NCBI RefSeq assembly: GCF_902859595.1
Contig: NZ_CADIJQ010000002.1
Coordinates: 62,001 to 126,000 of the forward strand
Source: Achromobacter kerstersii
GTDB lineage: Bacteria; Pseudomonadota; Gammaproteobacteria; Burkholderiales; Burkholderiaceae_B
Direction: 5' to 3'
DNA length: 64,000 nucleotides
Below, piece after piece: positions 11,534-20,164 of the stretch (positions within the stretch are counted from its first letter, which is position 1; every line of letters starts with the position of its first letter). The position numbers were made by a program, and so were the translations under genes. The notes below the pieces were generated by a model. The model had not been told where the DNA came from and searched no databases. It saw nothing but the letters and a program-made list of their open reading frames with translations.

Positions 11534-11548
11534 GGGTCTGGCGCAGGC

Positions 11549-12325
11549 TTACTGAATCTTGGCCTTGTCGCGCAGTTGCTTCTGGTAGTCGGCCAGGGTT
11601 TGCTGGCGCAGCATTTCTTCCAGTTGCGGACGCACTTGATCCAGCGGCGGGAATTCCACCGGGCGGGTGTCCTCAACCTTGATGATGTGCCAGCCGAACT
11701 GGGTTTGGACCGGCTTGTCGACCAGTTCGCCCTTCTTCAGCTGAGTCACGGCTTGCGCGAACGGCTGGACGTAGTTGGTCGGGGGAGCCCAACCCAGATC
11801 GCCACCCTTTTCGGCGCTGCCGGGGTCCTTCGAGTTCTTCTTGGCCAGATCGTCGAACTTGTTCTTGTTGCTCTTGATCTGAGCCAGCAGGTCATTGGCC
11901 GTCTTCTCGTCTTCGACGAGGATATGACGGACCTTGTATTCCATCTTGCCGGCTTGTTCCTTCTTGATCTTCTCGTATTCCGCCGTGACCTTGGCGTCCG
12001 ACACCGGGTTCTTGGCCAGGTAGTCGGCCATCAGGGCGCGGACCAGGATGCCTTGGCGGGCCAGTTCGATCTCGGTCTGAACGTCGGCCTGCTTGGCGAT
12101 GCCGCTGGATTCAGCAGCTTGCACGAAGATTTGGCGGTTGATCATTTCCTGCTTGACCTGTTCGCGCAGTTGCGGCGAATCGGTCGCGCCTTGGCTGACC
12201 AGCAGCTTGACGAATTGATCCAAATTCTTTTGCGGAATGGCCTTGCCGTTAACGGTGGCCACGTTCTGCGCGAAAGCAGGCACGGCGATGACGCAGGCCG
12301 CAGCCAGCATGACGATGCGTTTCAT
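11549..12325 (-). CDS. periplasmic peptidyl-prolyl cis-trans isomerase, parvulin type (Par27-like)
   Basis: This 258-residue secreted foldase has a signal peptide (about residues 1-19, cut after AFA), an N-terminal helical chaperone region (about 20-125), one parvulin domain (about 130-225: VRHILVEDEKTA, SKDPGSAEKGGDLGW, VQTQFGWHIIKVED) and a C-terminal helical tail. The layout and length match Bordetella Par27, a SurA-like chaperone with isomerase activity. It is the last gene of the leftward msrB-yciB-bolA group, 17 bases after bolA. Confidence 0.92.
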   Translation of the reverse strand: MKRIVMLAAACVIAVPAFAQNVATVNGKAIPQKNLDQFVKLLVSQGATDSPQLREQVKQEMINRQIFVQAAESSGIAKQADVQTEIELARQGILVRALMADYLAKNPVSDAKVTAEYEKIKKEQAGKMEYKVRHILVEDEKTANDLLAQIKSNKNKFDDLAKKNSKDPGSAEKGGDLGWAPPTNYVQPFAQAVTQLKKGELVDKPVQTQFGWHIIKVEDTRPVEFPPLDQVRPQLEEMLRQQTLADYQKQLRDKAKIQ

Positions 12326-12342
12326 GAATATCCTTTTACTTT

Positions 12343-12612
12343 CTATTTGGGAGCCTGGGCATCTAGCGCAAGCGCATGAATCGGATAGGGGATCAAATCT
12401 TGCAAATGATGATACACCAGCCTATGGCGCGCCACGGCGGAGAGCCCTGCAAAGCAAGGCGCCACGATGTGCACGCGATAATGGCCGGCGCCGTTTTTAC
12501 TGCCTTCGTGGCCGGCATGCAAATGCGAGTCGTCCAGAATGTCCAAAGTGAGGGGTTCCAGGGCGGCTAGGCGCTCCCGGATCAGGGCGATGCGATCGGT
12601 GGTGTCTGACAT
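12343..12612 (-). CDS. bolA: BolA family protein
   Basis: This is a small protein of 89 residues with the BolA fold. BolA proteins partner monothiol glutaredoxins in iron-sulfur cluster handling. Supporting motifs are the DDSHLHAGHEG region carrying the conserved histidines, HYRVHIVAPCFAGLS and RHRLVYHHL. It lies between yciB (76-base gap upstream) and the parvulin gene. There is no glutaredoxin in the window to pair it with. Confidence 0.9.
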   Translation of the reverse strand: MSDTTDRIALIRERLAALEPLTLDILDDSHLHAGHEGSKNGAGHYRVHIVAPCFAGLSAVARHRLVYHHLQDLIPYPIHALALDAQAPK

Positions 12613-12688
12613 GGCGGCAATATGAAAGTTCCGGCGCGCGCAGCCGGTTTAGCGCGCGCGCCGAGGGTTTATTAGGCCGTCTGGCGGA

Positions 12689-13264
12689 TCAGGGCTTGGT
12701 CGGCGGGGTGCCGGAGCCGGCGTTTTCGTCCGTCTGGATGTGCTTGCCCAGCCACACTGACTGGCCAATCACGAAGACGACCATCAGGCCCATCAGGCCA
12801 AATGCCTTGAAGCTCACCCATTGCGATTCGGTGAAGTGGCCGGAAAATGCCACATACAGATTCAGCGCGCCGGCGACGAGGAAGAAGGCTGCCCAGACCA
12901 GGTTCAGCTTGTCCCAGGCGGCATCAGGCAACTGGATCTGCTTTTCCATCAGGCGGCGGATCAGGTTGCGGCCAAACAGCAGGCGGGCAAACAGCAGCGC
13001 GCCGCCAAACATCCAATACAGCACGGTGGGCTTCCACTTGATGAAGACGTCGCTGTGCAGCCAGATCGTGGCGCCGCCAAAGACCAGGATCACCGTGAGG
13101 TTGATCCAGTGCATGGCTTCGGTGGCGCGGCCTGTTGCCTTCAGCCAGATAATCTGCAGCACGGCCGCCGCCATGGCGACGCCCGTCGCGATGAAGATGT
13201 CCGTGTACCGATAGGCAATGAAGAACAGGAACAGCGGGAACAGGTCGAACAGAAACTTCTTCAT
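12689..13264 (-). CDS. yciB: inner membrane septation protein A (YciB/IspZ family)
   Basis: This membrane protein of 191 residues has about five or six hydrophobic segments and begins MKKFLFDLFPLFLFFIAYR, the family's conserved N-terminus. Other motifs are WINLTVILVFGGAT and KWKPTVLYW. Family members affect cell-envelope maintenance and division; the exact biochemical role is unsettled. The msrB stop codon is immediately followed by its ATG, so the two are co-translated. It ends in a polar tail (HIQTDENAGSGTPPTKP). Confidence 0.92.
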   Translation of the reverse strand: MKKFLFDLFPLFLFFIAYRYTDIFIATGVAMAAAVLQIIWLKATGRATEAMHWINLTVILVFGGATIWLHSDVFIKWKPTVLYWMFGGALLFARLLFGRNLIRRLMEKQIQLPDAAWDKLNLVWAAFFLVAGALNLYVAFSGHFTESQWVSFKAFGLMGLMVVFVIGQSVWLGKHIQTDENAGSGTPPTKP

Positions 13265-13663
13265 TCAGTCTTCTATGGGTTCAAACGTCATCGACAGGGA
13301 ATTGATGCAATAGCGCAGCCCGGTGGGCTCCGGGCCGTCGGGGAAGACGTGTCCCAGATGCGAGTCGCAGACGTTGCACAGCACTTCGGTGCGCACCATG
13401 CCGTGGCTGACGTCGCGTTCTTCGCGAACCAGTTCCGGGTCCAGCGCCTGGAAGTAGCTGGGCCAGCCACAGCCGGCGTCGAATTTGGTGTCGGATGCGA
13501 ACAGCGCCGTGCCACAGCCTACGCAGCGGTAGATGCCCGGCGTGGTCGTATTCCAGTAACGCCCGGTGAACGCGCGTTCGGTACCCTTTTGGCGGGTGAC
13601 CACGTATTCTTCGGGGGAAAGTTGTGCACGCCATTCGGCGTCGGTTTTGCGTACTTTTTCCAT
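13265..13663 (-). CDS. msrB: peptide-methionine (R)-S-oxide reductase MsrB
   Basis: This 132-residue enzyme reduces the R epimer of methionine sulfoxide in proteins. It has both zinc-binding CxxC pairs (CVGCG and [12 protein letters not shown]), the [11 protein letters not shown] motif and the catalytic Cys in RYCINS. The open frame extends upstream to 13858, but those 65 residues run through the promoter and into the divergent bioM gene; the ATG at 13663 gives the normal length. It is the first gene of the leftward operon msrB-yciB-bolA-parvulin. Confidence 0.95.
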   Translation of the reverse strand: MEKVRKTDAEWRAQLSPEEYVVTRQKGTERAFTGRYWNTTTPGIYRCVGCGTALFASDTKFDAGCGWPSYFQALDPELVREERDVSHGMVRTEVLCNVCDSHLGHVFPDGPEPTGLRYCINSLSMTFEPIED

Positions 13664-13682
13664 ATCAGCTCTTGGAGTCCCG

Positions 13683-13707
13683 ATGCCCGAAATGGTTCGG
13701 GCATAAT
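13683..13707. promoter_or_regulatory. palindrome and -10-like box between msrB and bioM
   Basis: ATGCCCGAA (13683-13691) and TTCGGGCAT (13696-13704) form a perfect 9-base inverted repeat with a 4-base centre, in the 52-base gap between divergent genes. It overlaps CATAAT (13702-13707), a -10-like box just 8 bases before the bioM ATG. It could be an operator, or a hairpin. It is not the BioR consensus I know (TTATCTATAA). Confidence 0.5.
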
Positions 13708-13715
13708 TCCGCCCC

Positions 13716-14393
13716 ATGTTAATCGAGTTTGACCAGGCGGTAGTGGCTACGCCCCAGGCGGAAGTGTTGCGCGGGGTGAGCGTAACCCTGGCCGAACGCC
13801 GCATCGGCATCGTCGGCCCCAATGGTGCTGGAAAGAGCACGCTGGCCCGGCTGATCAATGGTCTGGTGCTGCCCTCAGCGGGAAGCGTCCGGGTAAATGG
13901 GCTGGATACCCGGCACGATTTGAAAGCCGTGCGCCGCCAGGTTGGATTCGTTTTTCAAAATCCCGAAAATCAGATTGTCTTTCCCATCGTGCGGGAAGAC
14001 CTGGCGTTTGGCCTGAAAAATCTGGAACGGGACAAGGCGCTGCGAGAAACGCGCATCGATGCCCAACTGGGCGCGTTGGGCGTGGGGCATCTGGCCGATC
14101 GCACCAGCCACACGCTGTCGGGCGGTGAACGCCAACTGGTGGCGCTGGCGGCCGTGCTGGTCATGGAACCGGCGTTGATTGTCTTTGACGAGCCCACCAC
14201 GCAACTGGACTTGCGCAACCGCAACCGCGTGCGCCGCGCCATTGCCGAGCTGCCGCACGATGCCATCGTCGTCAGCCATGATCTGGAACTGCTGGAAGAT
14301 TTCGACCGTGTGCTGGTCGTGCGTGACGGCGGCATCGCCGCTGACGACGCGCCGGCTGCCGCCCTGCGCTGGTACCGGGAGCACTGCGCATGA
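13716..14393 (+). CDS. bioM: biotin ECF transporter ATPase BioM
   Basis: This 225-residue ABC ATPase energises an energy-coupling-factor transporter. It has Walker [10 protein letters not shown] (34-42), Q-loop [11 protein letters not shown] (the ECF-type Q-loop), signature [12 protein letters not shown], Walker [14 protein letters not shown] and the switch His in VVSHD. The neighbours are an EcfT-like permease and the biotin S-component BioY, so the substrate is almost certainly biotin. The gene overlaps bioN by 4 bases and is divergent from msrB. Confidence 0.93.
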   Translation: MLIEFDQAVVATPQAEVLRGVSVTLAERRIGIVGPNGAGKSTLARLINGLVLPSAGSVRVNGLDTRHDLKAVRRQVGFVFQNPENQIVFPIVREDLAFGLKNLERDKALRETRIDAQLGALGVGHLADRTSHTLSGGERQLVALAAVLVMEPALIVFDEPTTQLDLRNRNRVRRAIAELPHDAIVVSHDLELLEDFDRVLVVRDGGIAADDAPAAALRWYREHCA

Positions 14394-14986
14394 TGGAGCC
14401 GCTATACGTCGCCGGCCGGTCGCCGCTGCACCGGCTGCCGGCGTGGCTGAAGCTGGCCGCGCTGGTCGCGGCTGGGGCGGGGCTGTTCGTGCTGCGCGAC
14501 CCGCGCTGGCTGGCCCTGGCGTTTGCGCTGGCGGCGATCCTCGTCTGGTCCACGGGCGTTACGGCGCGTGCCGTCTGGCGCCAGGTGCGCGGGCTGCTCT
14601 GGGTGCTGCTGGCGGTGGGTCTGTTTACGGGATGGTTTCAGGGCTGGATTGACGCGCTGGCCGTCCTGTTGCGCGTGGGCGCCATGGTGGGCCTGGCGCT
14701 GGCCGTCACGCTGGCGACTCGGACGTCCGACCTGATCGACGTCTGCGAACGTGTGCTGAAACCGTTGGAACGCATTGGCCTGGTGGATGCCGGCAAGGTA
14801 GCGCTGGCGCTAGCCCTGGCCTTGCGCTTCGTGCCAGAAATCTGGCGAAATTTTCAGGAAATCCGTGAAGCCCAAGCCGCTCGCGGCCTGGGCGCGCACC
14901 CCGTCGCCCTGATCGTGCCCCTGATCGTGCTGACCCTTAAGCGCGCCCAGGAAGTGGCCGAAGCCATCGATGCGCGCAGCCCCTGA
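14390..14986 (+). CDS. bioN: biotin ECF transporter transmembrane protein BioN (EcfT/CbiQ family)
   Basis: This 198-residue membrane protein has about four or five hydrophobic segments and the cytoplasmic EcfT coupling motifs, here seen as EAQAARGLG (about residue 165; the family's Ala-Arg-Gly signature) after ALALRFVPEIWRNFQEIR. It couples the ATPase BioM to the substrate protein BioY. The start overlaps the bioM stop (ATGATG region), and the end is 39 bases before bioY. Confidence 0.92.
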   Translation: MMEPLYVAGRSPLHRLPAWLKLAALVAAGAGLFVLRDPRWLALAFALAAILVWSTGVTARAVWRQVRGLLWVLLAVGLFTGWFQGWIDALAVLLRVGAMVGLALAVTLATRTSDLIDVCERVLKPLERIGLVDAGKVALALALALRFVPEIWRNFQEIREAQAARGLGAHPVALIVPLIVLTLKRAQEVAEAIDARSP

Positions 14987-15025
14987 CGGCGGCGTGCTCG
15001 TTTTGACCCTCTGGAAGGTAAGACC

Positions 15026-15583
15026 ATGAAATCCAATAACACCGTGCTGATCGCGCTGTTCGCGGCGTTGATCGTCGTCTTGAGCCTGATGCCGCCGATT
15101 CCGCTGCCCGGCATCCCGGTGCCGATCACGCTGCAGACGCTGGGCGCCATGCTGGCTGGCGCGATGCTGGGGCCTGTGCGCGGCGCGCTGGCTTGCCTGC
15201 TTTATCTGGTGCTGGCGGCTATCGGCCTGCCGGTATTGCCTGGCGGCCGCGGCGGCTTGGGCGCGTTTCTCGGACCGACGGGCGGCTTTTTGATTGGCAT
15301 GGTGGTGGGCGCTTTTGTCACGGGCTGGCTGGCGCGTGTGCTGGCGGGCCGCGCAACGGGCACGTGGGCAAAGCTCGTGGGCTACGTGGTGGCCTGCATC
15401 GTGGGCGGCATCGTCGTGGTCTACGCCTTTGGCGTGCCGTGGCTGGCCTCGGTCACCAAGATGGGCTTGCCCAAGGCGGCCACGGCGGTGGCGGTGTTCT
15501 TGCCGGGCGATCTGGTGAAAGCCGTGGTGGCCGCGTGGGTGGCGTCCCGGGTGGAGCGCGTCTGGCCGATGCTGGGCCGCTAG
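15026..15583 (+). CDS. bioY: biotin transporter substrate-binding component BioY
   Basis: This 185-residue integral membrane S-component has about five or six hydrophobic helices. The family's conserved stretch is seen as PITLQTLGAMLAGAMLGP, followed by LPVLPGGRGGLGAFLGPTGGFLIG. BioY binds biotin and works with BioM and BioN. A ribosome-binding site (GGAAGGT) precedes the ATG. The stop codon is followed at once by a heptamer repeat tract. Confidence 0.95.
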   Translation: MKSNNTVLIALFAALIVVLSLMPPIPLPGIPVPITLQTLGAMLAGAMLGPVRGALACLLYLVLAAIGLPVLPGGRGGLGAFLGPTGGFLIGMVVGAFVTGWLARVLAGRATGTWAKLVGYVVACIVGGIVVVYAFGVPWLASVTKMGLPKAATAVAVFLPGDLVKAVVAAWVASRVERVWPMLGR

Positions 15584-15656
15584 GACCTGGCGCCTAGCCG
15601 CTGACGCCTAACGGCTAACGGCTAACGGCTCAGGGCTGACGGCTAACGGCTAACCG
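15580..15656 (+). repeat. degenerate 7-base tandem repeat starting at the bioY stop codon
   Basis: Eleven consecutive 7-base units each begin with CT: CTAGGAC, CTGGCGC, CTAGCCG, CTGACGC, CTAACGG three times, CTCAGGG, CTGACGG, CTAACGG, CTAACCG. The first unit contains the TAG stop of bioY. The early units have diverged; the middle ones are identical. Confidence 0.85.
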
Positions 15657-15843
15657 ACGGTGTCATTCGTGCGGTGACAGGACCGTAACCGGCGGCCCGA
15701 CCTGTTTAGGGCATGCTGCGCACGTCCAAGGGAATCCCCCAACTGACGCGCCAAAAGTTTTTCTAGTACAAGTTCGCCATTAACGAATGCGTTTGCTGAG
15801 ACAAGGTTTCTGTAGCACATCAGGGATTTACCGGAGTTGCGCG
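15657..15843. other. intergenic stretch without a recognised gene
   Basis: Together with the repeat before it and the promoter region after it, this fills the 370-base gap between bioY and the livK-like gene. I see no plausible coding frame, tRNA or strong terminator. Base composition becomes AT-richer towards 15900, as expected for a promoter region. Confidence 0.5.
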
Positions 15844-15874
15844 TCGTCATCTGATACTGTTTTAACCCTATAAT
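15844..15874 (+). promoter_or_regulatory. probable promoter of the first liv operon
   Basis: A perfect TATAAT (15869-15874) lies in an AT-rich stretch about 80 bases before the livK-like ATG. The best -35 candidate is TCGTCA (15844-15849) with a 19-base spacer, so the -35 is weak. A second AT-rich box, TATAAC, lies at 15886-15891. Confidence 0.5.
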
Positions 15875-15953
15875 ATTTTTTTCTGTATAACTTTAACTAG
15901 GCTCGCTTCGCCTCAATCGAGGCACATAAGAGCCACCACAGGAGACAAAAAAT

Positions 15954-17117
15954 ATGCGCAAGCACTTCGGCTTGTCCGCGGCGGCTGCCGCCTTCGCCCT
16001 GGCTCTGCCGCTCCTGGCGAGCGCTCAGGTCAAAGTCGGCGTGACGGTGTCCAGCACCGGCCCCGCTGCATCGCTGGGTATTCCCGAGCGCAATACCGTG
16101 GCGCTGCTGCCCAAGGAAGTGGCCGGCCAGAAGATCGAATGGATCGTCCTGGACGACGCCACCGACACCACGCAAGCCGTCAAGAACTCGCGCAAGCTGG
16201 CCTCCGACGACAAGGTCGATGTGCTGATCGGCACGTCCGTCACGCCGGGCTCGCTGGCCATGGTCGACGTGGCCGCCGAAGCCAAAGTGCCGATGATCAG
16301 CGTGGCCGCCAGCGCCAAGATCGTCGAACCCGTTGATGACAAGCGCCGCTGGGTCTTCAAGACCCCGCAGAACGACGCCCTGATGGCAGGCGCTCTGGCT
16401 GACGCCATGGCCAAGTCCAAGGTCAAGACGCTGGGCTTCATCGGCTTTGCCGACGCGTACGGCGACGGCTGGCTCGACGTGATGCAAAAGGCCGCCAAGG
16501 CCAAGGGCATTGAAATCGTCGCCATCGAAAAATACAGCCGCACCGACACCAGCGTGACGGGCCAGGTGCTCAAGCTGGTCGGCGCAAAGCCGGACGCCAT
16601 CCTGATCGCCGGCGCGGGCACCCCGTCCGCCTTGCCGCAAAAGGAACTGAAGGCTCGCAACTTCGGCGGCACCATCTATCAAACCCACGGCGCCGCCAAC
16701 AACGACGTGCTGCGCGTGTGCGGCAAGGATTGCGACGGCATGTACCTGCCGGCCGGTCCGCTGCTGGTCGCCGCCCAATTGCCGGATAGCAACCCGGTGA
16801 AGAAGTCGGCCCTGGCCTACGTTGAAACCTACGAGAAGGCCAACGGCGCCGGCTCCACCAACACGTTCGGCGGCCACATGTGGGACGCCGGTCAACTGGT
16901 TGTGGCAGCATTGCCGGTTGCGCTGAAGACCGGCGCCAAGCCGGGCACGCCGGAATTCCGCGCCGCCATGCGCGACGCGCTGGAAGGCGTGAAGGATCTG
17001 GCCGCCTCGCAAGGCGTGTTCAACATGTCGCCCACCGACCACGCTGGCTTTGACGAGCGTTCGCGCGTCATCGTCAAGGTTGAAGGCGGCAAGTGGGTCT
17101 ACCAGCCCGGCCTGTAA
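15954..17117 (+). CDS. branched-chain amino-acid-type ABC transporter, periplasmic binding protein
   Basis: This 387-residue protein has a signal peptide (about residues 1-24, cleaved after LASA) and a type I periplasmic binding fold (Peripla_BP_6). Motifs include GVTVSSTGPAASLGIPERN, VLIGTSVTPGSLAMVDVAAE and FIGFADAYGDGW. The ligand is not fixed by sequence: this family covers branched-chain amino acids, amides, urea and aromatic compounds. A strong ribosome-binding site (GGAG) precedes the ATG. It heads an operon with livH, a LivM-LivG fusion and livF, separated from livH by a 165-base spacer with hairpins. Confidence 0.9.
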   Translation: MRKHFGLSAAAAAFALALPLLASAQVKVGVTVSSTGPAASLGIPERNTVALLPKEVAGQKIEWIVLDDATDTTQAVKNSRKLASDDKVDVLIGTSVTPGSLAMVDVAAEAKVPMISVAASAKIVEPVDDKRRWVFKTPQNDALMAGALADAMAKSKVKTLGFIGFADAYGDGWLDVMQKAAKAKGIEIVAIEKYSRTDTSVTGQVLKLVGAKPDAILIAGAGTPSALPQKELKARNFGGTIYQTHGAANNDVLRVCGKDCDGMYLPAGPLLVAAQLPDSNPVKKSALAYVETYEKANGAGSTNTFGGHMWDAGQLVVAALPVALKTGAKPGTPEFRAAMRDALEGVKDLAASQGVFNMSPTDHAGFDERSRVIVKVEGGKWVYQPGL

Positions 17118-17158
17118 TTCCCCAGGATTGCCCGATCCACGGGTGCAGAACGCAAGGC

Positions 17159-17226
17159 GGCGCCAGTCCATGGCGCCTGTCTTGCGGCACCTGAGCAATG
17201 CTTCGCACCGGCCTATCCGGCCGGTG
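17159..17226 (+). promoter_or_regulatory. two hairpins between the binding-protein gene and livH
   Basis: GGCGCC at 17159-17164 pairs with 17172-17177, and CACCGGCC at 17206-17213 pairs with GGCCGGTG at 17219-17226 over a 5-base loop. Neither is followed by a T-run. Such stems after a binding-protein gene often protect its mRNA end or reduce expression of the membrane genes. Confidence 0.5.
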
Positions 17227-17282
17227 TGTCGTATCAGTGTTCCGGGTGGGGTCGGAACACCAAGAATCAATAAGGTTGTTAG

Positions 17283-18320
17283 ATGGATTCCTCTATTGCG
17301 CTGATCTTGCTGCAAGACGGTGTCGTCAACGGCGCCATCTATGCCCTCCTGGGCATGGCTCTGGTGCTGGTTTTCGCCGTTACGCGCGTCATTTTCATTC
17401 CCCAGGGCGAGTTCGTGGCGTTTGGCGCCCTGACGCTCGCCATGCTCGTGGATGGCAAGGTGCCCGGCACCGCCTATCTGCTGCCGCTGCTGGGCGTGGT
17501 CTGCCTCGCGCTTGAGCTGCTGCGCGCCGTGCGCACCCGCAGCTTTGCGGGCGTACCCAAATCACTGATCACCTGTATCGTTCTGCCGCTGGCTCTGCTG
17601 TGGCTGACGAAGAGCTACACCGGTCCCGACAACTCGCTGTGGCTGAACATGCTGCTGACGCTGTTGCTCGTGATCCCGATGGGCCCGATGGTCTATCGCA
17701 TCGTCTATCAGCCTTTGGCCGAAGCCACCGTGCTGGTGCTGCTGATCGTCTCGGTTGCCGTGCACTTCGCGCTGACGGGTCTGGCGCTGGTGTTCTTTGG
17801 CGCGGAAGGCTGGCGCACGCCGGCATTCGTCAGCGGGCAGGTGGATCTGGGCTTCATGGTCTGGTCCGCGCAAAGCCTGTTCGTGGTGGCAACCTGCGCG
17901 CTGCTCATCATTGCGCTGTGGCTGTTCTTCGGCAAGACGCTGTATGGCCGCGCGCTGCGCGCCACCGCCGTCAACCGTCGCGGTGCGCGTCTGGTTGGCA
18001 TCAGCACCACGATGTCGGGCAGCCTGACGTTCACGCTGGCCACCGCCATCGGCGCCATGTCCGGCATGCTGATCGCACCGATCACCACCGTGTATTACGA
18101 CACCGGCTTCCTGATTGGCCTGAAGGGCTTTGTGGGCGCCATCATCGGCGGCCTGGCCAGCTACCCCGTGGCGGCCGCCGGCTCGCTGCTGGTGGGCGTG
18201 CTGGAATCCTTCTCGTCCTTCTGGGCCAGCGCCTATAAGGAAGTGATCGTCTTTACCTTGATTATCCCGGTTCTGGTCTGGCGTTCGTTCAGCACCCATC
18301 ACGTGGACGAAGAGGAATAA
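17283..18320 (+). CDS. livH: ABC transporter permease, LivH family
   Basis: This 345-residue inner-membrane permease has about eight hydrophobic helices. It shows the LivH hallmarks: an N-terminal [23 protein letters not shown] segment, [18 protein letters not shown] (the coupling helix contacting the ATPases) and [20 protein letters not shown]. It is longer than LivH of E. coli (308) because of a polar loop around residues 75-100. It is spaced 5 bases from the LivM-LivG fusion, in one operon with the binding protein upstream. Confidence 0.92.
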   Translation: MDSSIALILLQDGVVNGAIYALLGMALVLVFAVTRVIFIPQGEFVAFGALTLAMLVDGKVPGTAYLLPLLGVVCLALELLRAVRTRSFAGVPKSLITCIVLPLALLWLTKSYTGPDNSLWLNMLLTLLLVIPMGPMVYRIVYQPLAEATVLVLLIVSVAVHFALTGLALVFFGAEGWRTPAFVSGQVDLGFMVWSAQSLFVVATCALLIIALWLFFGKTLYGRALRATAVNRRGARLVGISTTMSGSLTFTLATAIGAMSGMLIAPITTVYYDTGFLIGLKGFVGAIIGGLASYPVAAAGSLLVGVLESFSSFWASAYKEVIVFTLIIPVLVWRSFSTHHVDEEE

Positions 18321-18325
18321 ACGTC

Positions 18326-20164
18326 ATGAACCGCATTCTGCTTGTCGTATTTCTTGTCGTCCTGGCGGGCCTGCCATTGGTGCCGGTCACGCCCGAGTTC
18401 TGGGTGACGCAACTGAATTACATCGGTCTGGCCAGCCTGGTTGTGCTGGGTCTGGTGCTGCTGACCGGCGTGGGTGGCCTGACGTCGTTCGGCCAGGCTG
18501 CGTTTGTGGGTCTGGGCGCCTACACCACCGCATTCCTGACCACGCAGTACGACGTGTCGCCGTGGCTGGCCTTGCCGGCCGGCCTGATCCTGACCGCCGT
18601 CGTGGCCTATCTGCTGGGCGCGATCACCTTGCGCCTGTCGGGCCACTACCTGCCGCTGGGCACCATCGCCTGGGGCCTGTCGCTGTACTTCCTGTTTGGC
18701 AATATCGACTGGCTGGGCAAGCACGACGGCATCGCCGGCATTGAACCCATCAGCATCTTCGGGATGTCGCTGGCCAACGGCCGCCACATTTATTACCTGA
18801 TCTGGGTGTTTGTGCTGTTGGCGCTGTGGGCAACCCGCAATCTGCTGAACTCGCGTCCGGGGCGCGCCATCCGTGCGCTGAAAAGCGGCGCGGGCATGGC
18901 CGAATCGATGGGCGTGAACACCGCTGCGTACAAGGTTGTGATCTTCGTGTGGGCGGCGTTGCTGGCGTGCATTTCGGGCTGGCTCTACGCGCACATGCAG
19001 CGCGCCGTCAGCCCCAGCCCCTTCGGCGTGAACTACGGTATTGAATACCTGTTCATGGCGGTAGTGGGCGGTGCGGGCTATGTCTGGGGCGCGTTGCTCG
19101 GTTCCAGCGTCATCCTGGTGCTGAAAGACCAGTTGCAGAACTGGCTGCCCAAGCTGCTGGACACCAACGCCAACTTCGAGATGATCGTCTTCGGCGTGCT
19201 GCTGATCCTGATGCTGCAATACGCCCGCAACGGCCTGTGGCCGATTCTGGCGGGCTGGTGGGGCAGCATCACGGGCGCCGACGGTTCGCGCCGTAATCTG
19301 GCGCCGCCCGCGCCCGCACCGGCGTTGCCGACGCGCGCACGCCCGCAAGCGGGTCAGGTGGTGCTGGAAGTGGACGCCATCCGCAAAGAGTTCGGCGGTC
19401 TGGTGGCCGTCAACGACATCACCTTCAAGGTCAGCTCCGGCGAAATCATGGGCTTGATCGGCCCCAACGGCGCCGGCAAGAGCACGACCTTCAACCTGAT
19501 CAGCGGCGTGTTGCCGGTGACGCGCGGCCAAGTCACGTTCATGGGCCAGCGCATCGACAACCGTTCGGCGCGCGAGATCGCCAAGCTGGGCGTGGGCCGC
19601 ACGTTCCAACACGTGCAGCTGCTGCCGGGCATGACCGTGCTGGAGAACGTGGCGTTGGGCGCGCACTTGCGCTCGGACGTTGGCGTGCTGGCTGGCGCCT
19701 TGCACTCGGACCGCGCCCGCGAAGCACAGTTGTTGCACGAGGCCGCCGAGCAGATCAAGCGCGTGGGCCTGGGTGAATACCTGTACGAACAGGCGGGCAA
19801 TCTGGCGCTGGGCCAGCAACGCATTCTGGAAATCGCGCGCGCCTTGGCGTCTGATCCGGTGCTGCTGTTGCTGGACGAACCTGCCGCCGGCCTGCGCTAC
19901 AAAGAAAAGCAAGACCTGGCGCGGGTGCTGGAGCAGCTGCGCGCGGAAGGCATGAGCATTCTGCTGGTCGAACACGATATGGATTTTGTGATGCGCCTGA
20001 CCAACCACCTGGTGGTGATGGATTTCGGCACCAAGCTGGCCGAAGGCGTGCCAGCCGACGTGCAAAAGAACCCGGCGGTGCTGGAAGCCTATCTGGGCGG
20101 CATCGACGACGACCTGCCCGAAGCGGATCAGGCCAAGCCCGTGTCGGCAGGAGGTGTGCAATGA
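18326..20164 (+). CDS. livMG: fused LivM permease-LivG ATPase
   Basis: One 612-residue polypeptide carries two transporter subunits. Residues about 1-320 are a LivM-type permease (multiple helices, [37 protein letters not shown] coupling helix, [14 protein letters not shown]). After an Ala/Pro-rich linker (about 325-350) comes a LivG-type ATPase with Walker [10 protein letters not shown] (about 379-387), signature [16 protein letters not shown], Walker [12 protein letters not shown] and switch VEHDMDFVM. The frame is open throughout, so this is a true fusion, not an annotation artefact. The 3' end overlaps livF by 4 bases. Confidence 0.93.
   Translation: MNRILLVVFLVVLAGLPLVPVTPEFWVTQLNYIGLASLVVLGLVLLTGVGGLTSFGQAAFVGLGAYTTAFLTTQYDVSPWLALPAGLILTAVVAYLLGAITLRLSGHYLPLGTIAWGLSLYFLFGNIDWLGKHDGIAGIEPISIFGMSLANGRHIYYLIWVFVLLALWATRNLLNSRPGRAIRALKSGAGMAESMGVNTAAYKVVIFVWAALLACISGWLYAHMQRAVSPSPFGVNYGIEYLFMAVVGGAGYVWGALLGSSVILVLKDQLQNWLPKLLDTNANFEMIVFGVLLILMLQYARNGLWPILAGWWGSITGADGSRRNLAPPAPAPALPTRARPQAGQVVLEVDAIRKEFGGLVAVNDITFKVSSGEIMGLIGPNGAGKSTTFNLISGVLPVTRGQVTFMGQRIDNRSAREIAKLGVGRTFQHVQLLPGMTVLENVALGAHLRSDVGVLAGALHSDRAREAQLLHEAAEQIKRVGLGEYLYEQAGNLALGQQRILEIARALASDPVLLLLDEPAAGLRYKEKQDLARVLEQLRAEGMSILLVEHDMDFVMRLTNHLVVMDFGTKLAEGVPADVQKNPAVLEAYLGGIDDDLPEADQAKPVSAGGVQ

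Noticed and set aside
13664-13858. 65-residue N-terminal extension of MsrB
   Set aside because: The extra residues are antisense to bioM and cross the intergenic palindrome; the ATG at 13663 gives the standard length.
15580-15953. A small RNA gene in the long gap after bioY
   Set aside because: No hairpin with T-run or cloverleaf is visible in the gap; only the heptamer repeat and an AT-rich promoter-like end can be supported.
18299-20161. A 620-residue frame antisense to the livMG fusion
   Set aside because: It is a shadow of the plus-strand gene, which has full domain support.
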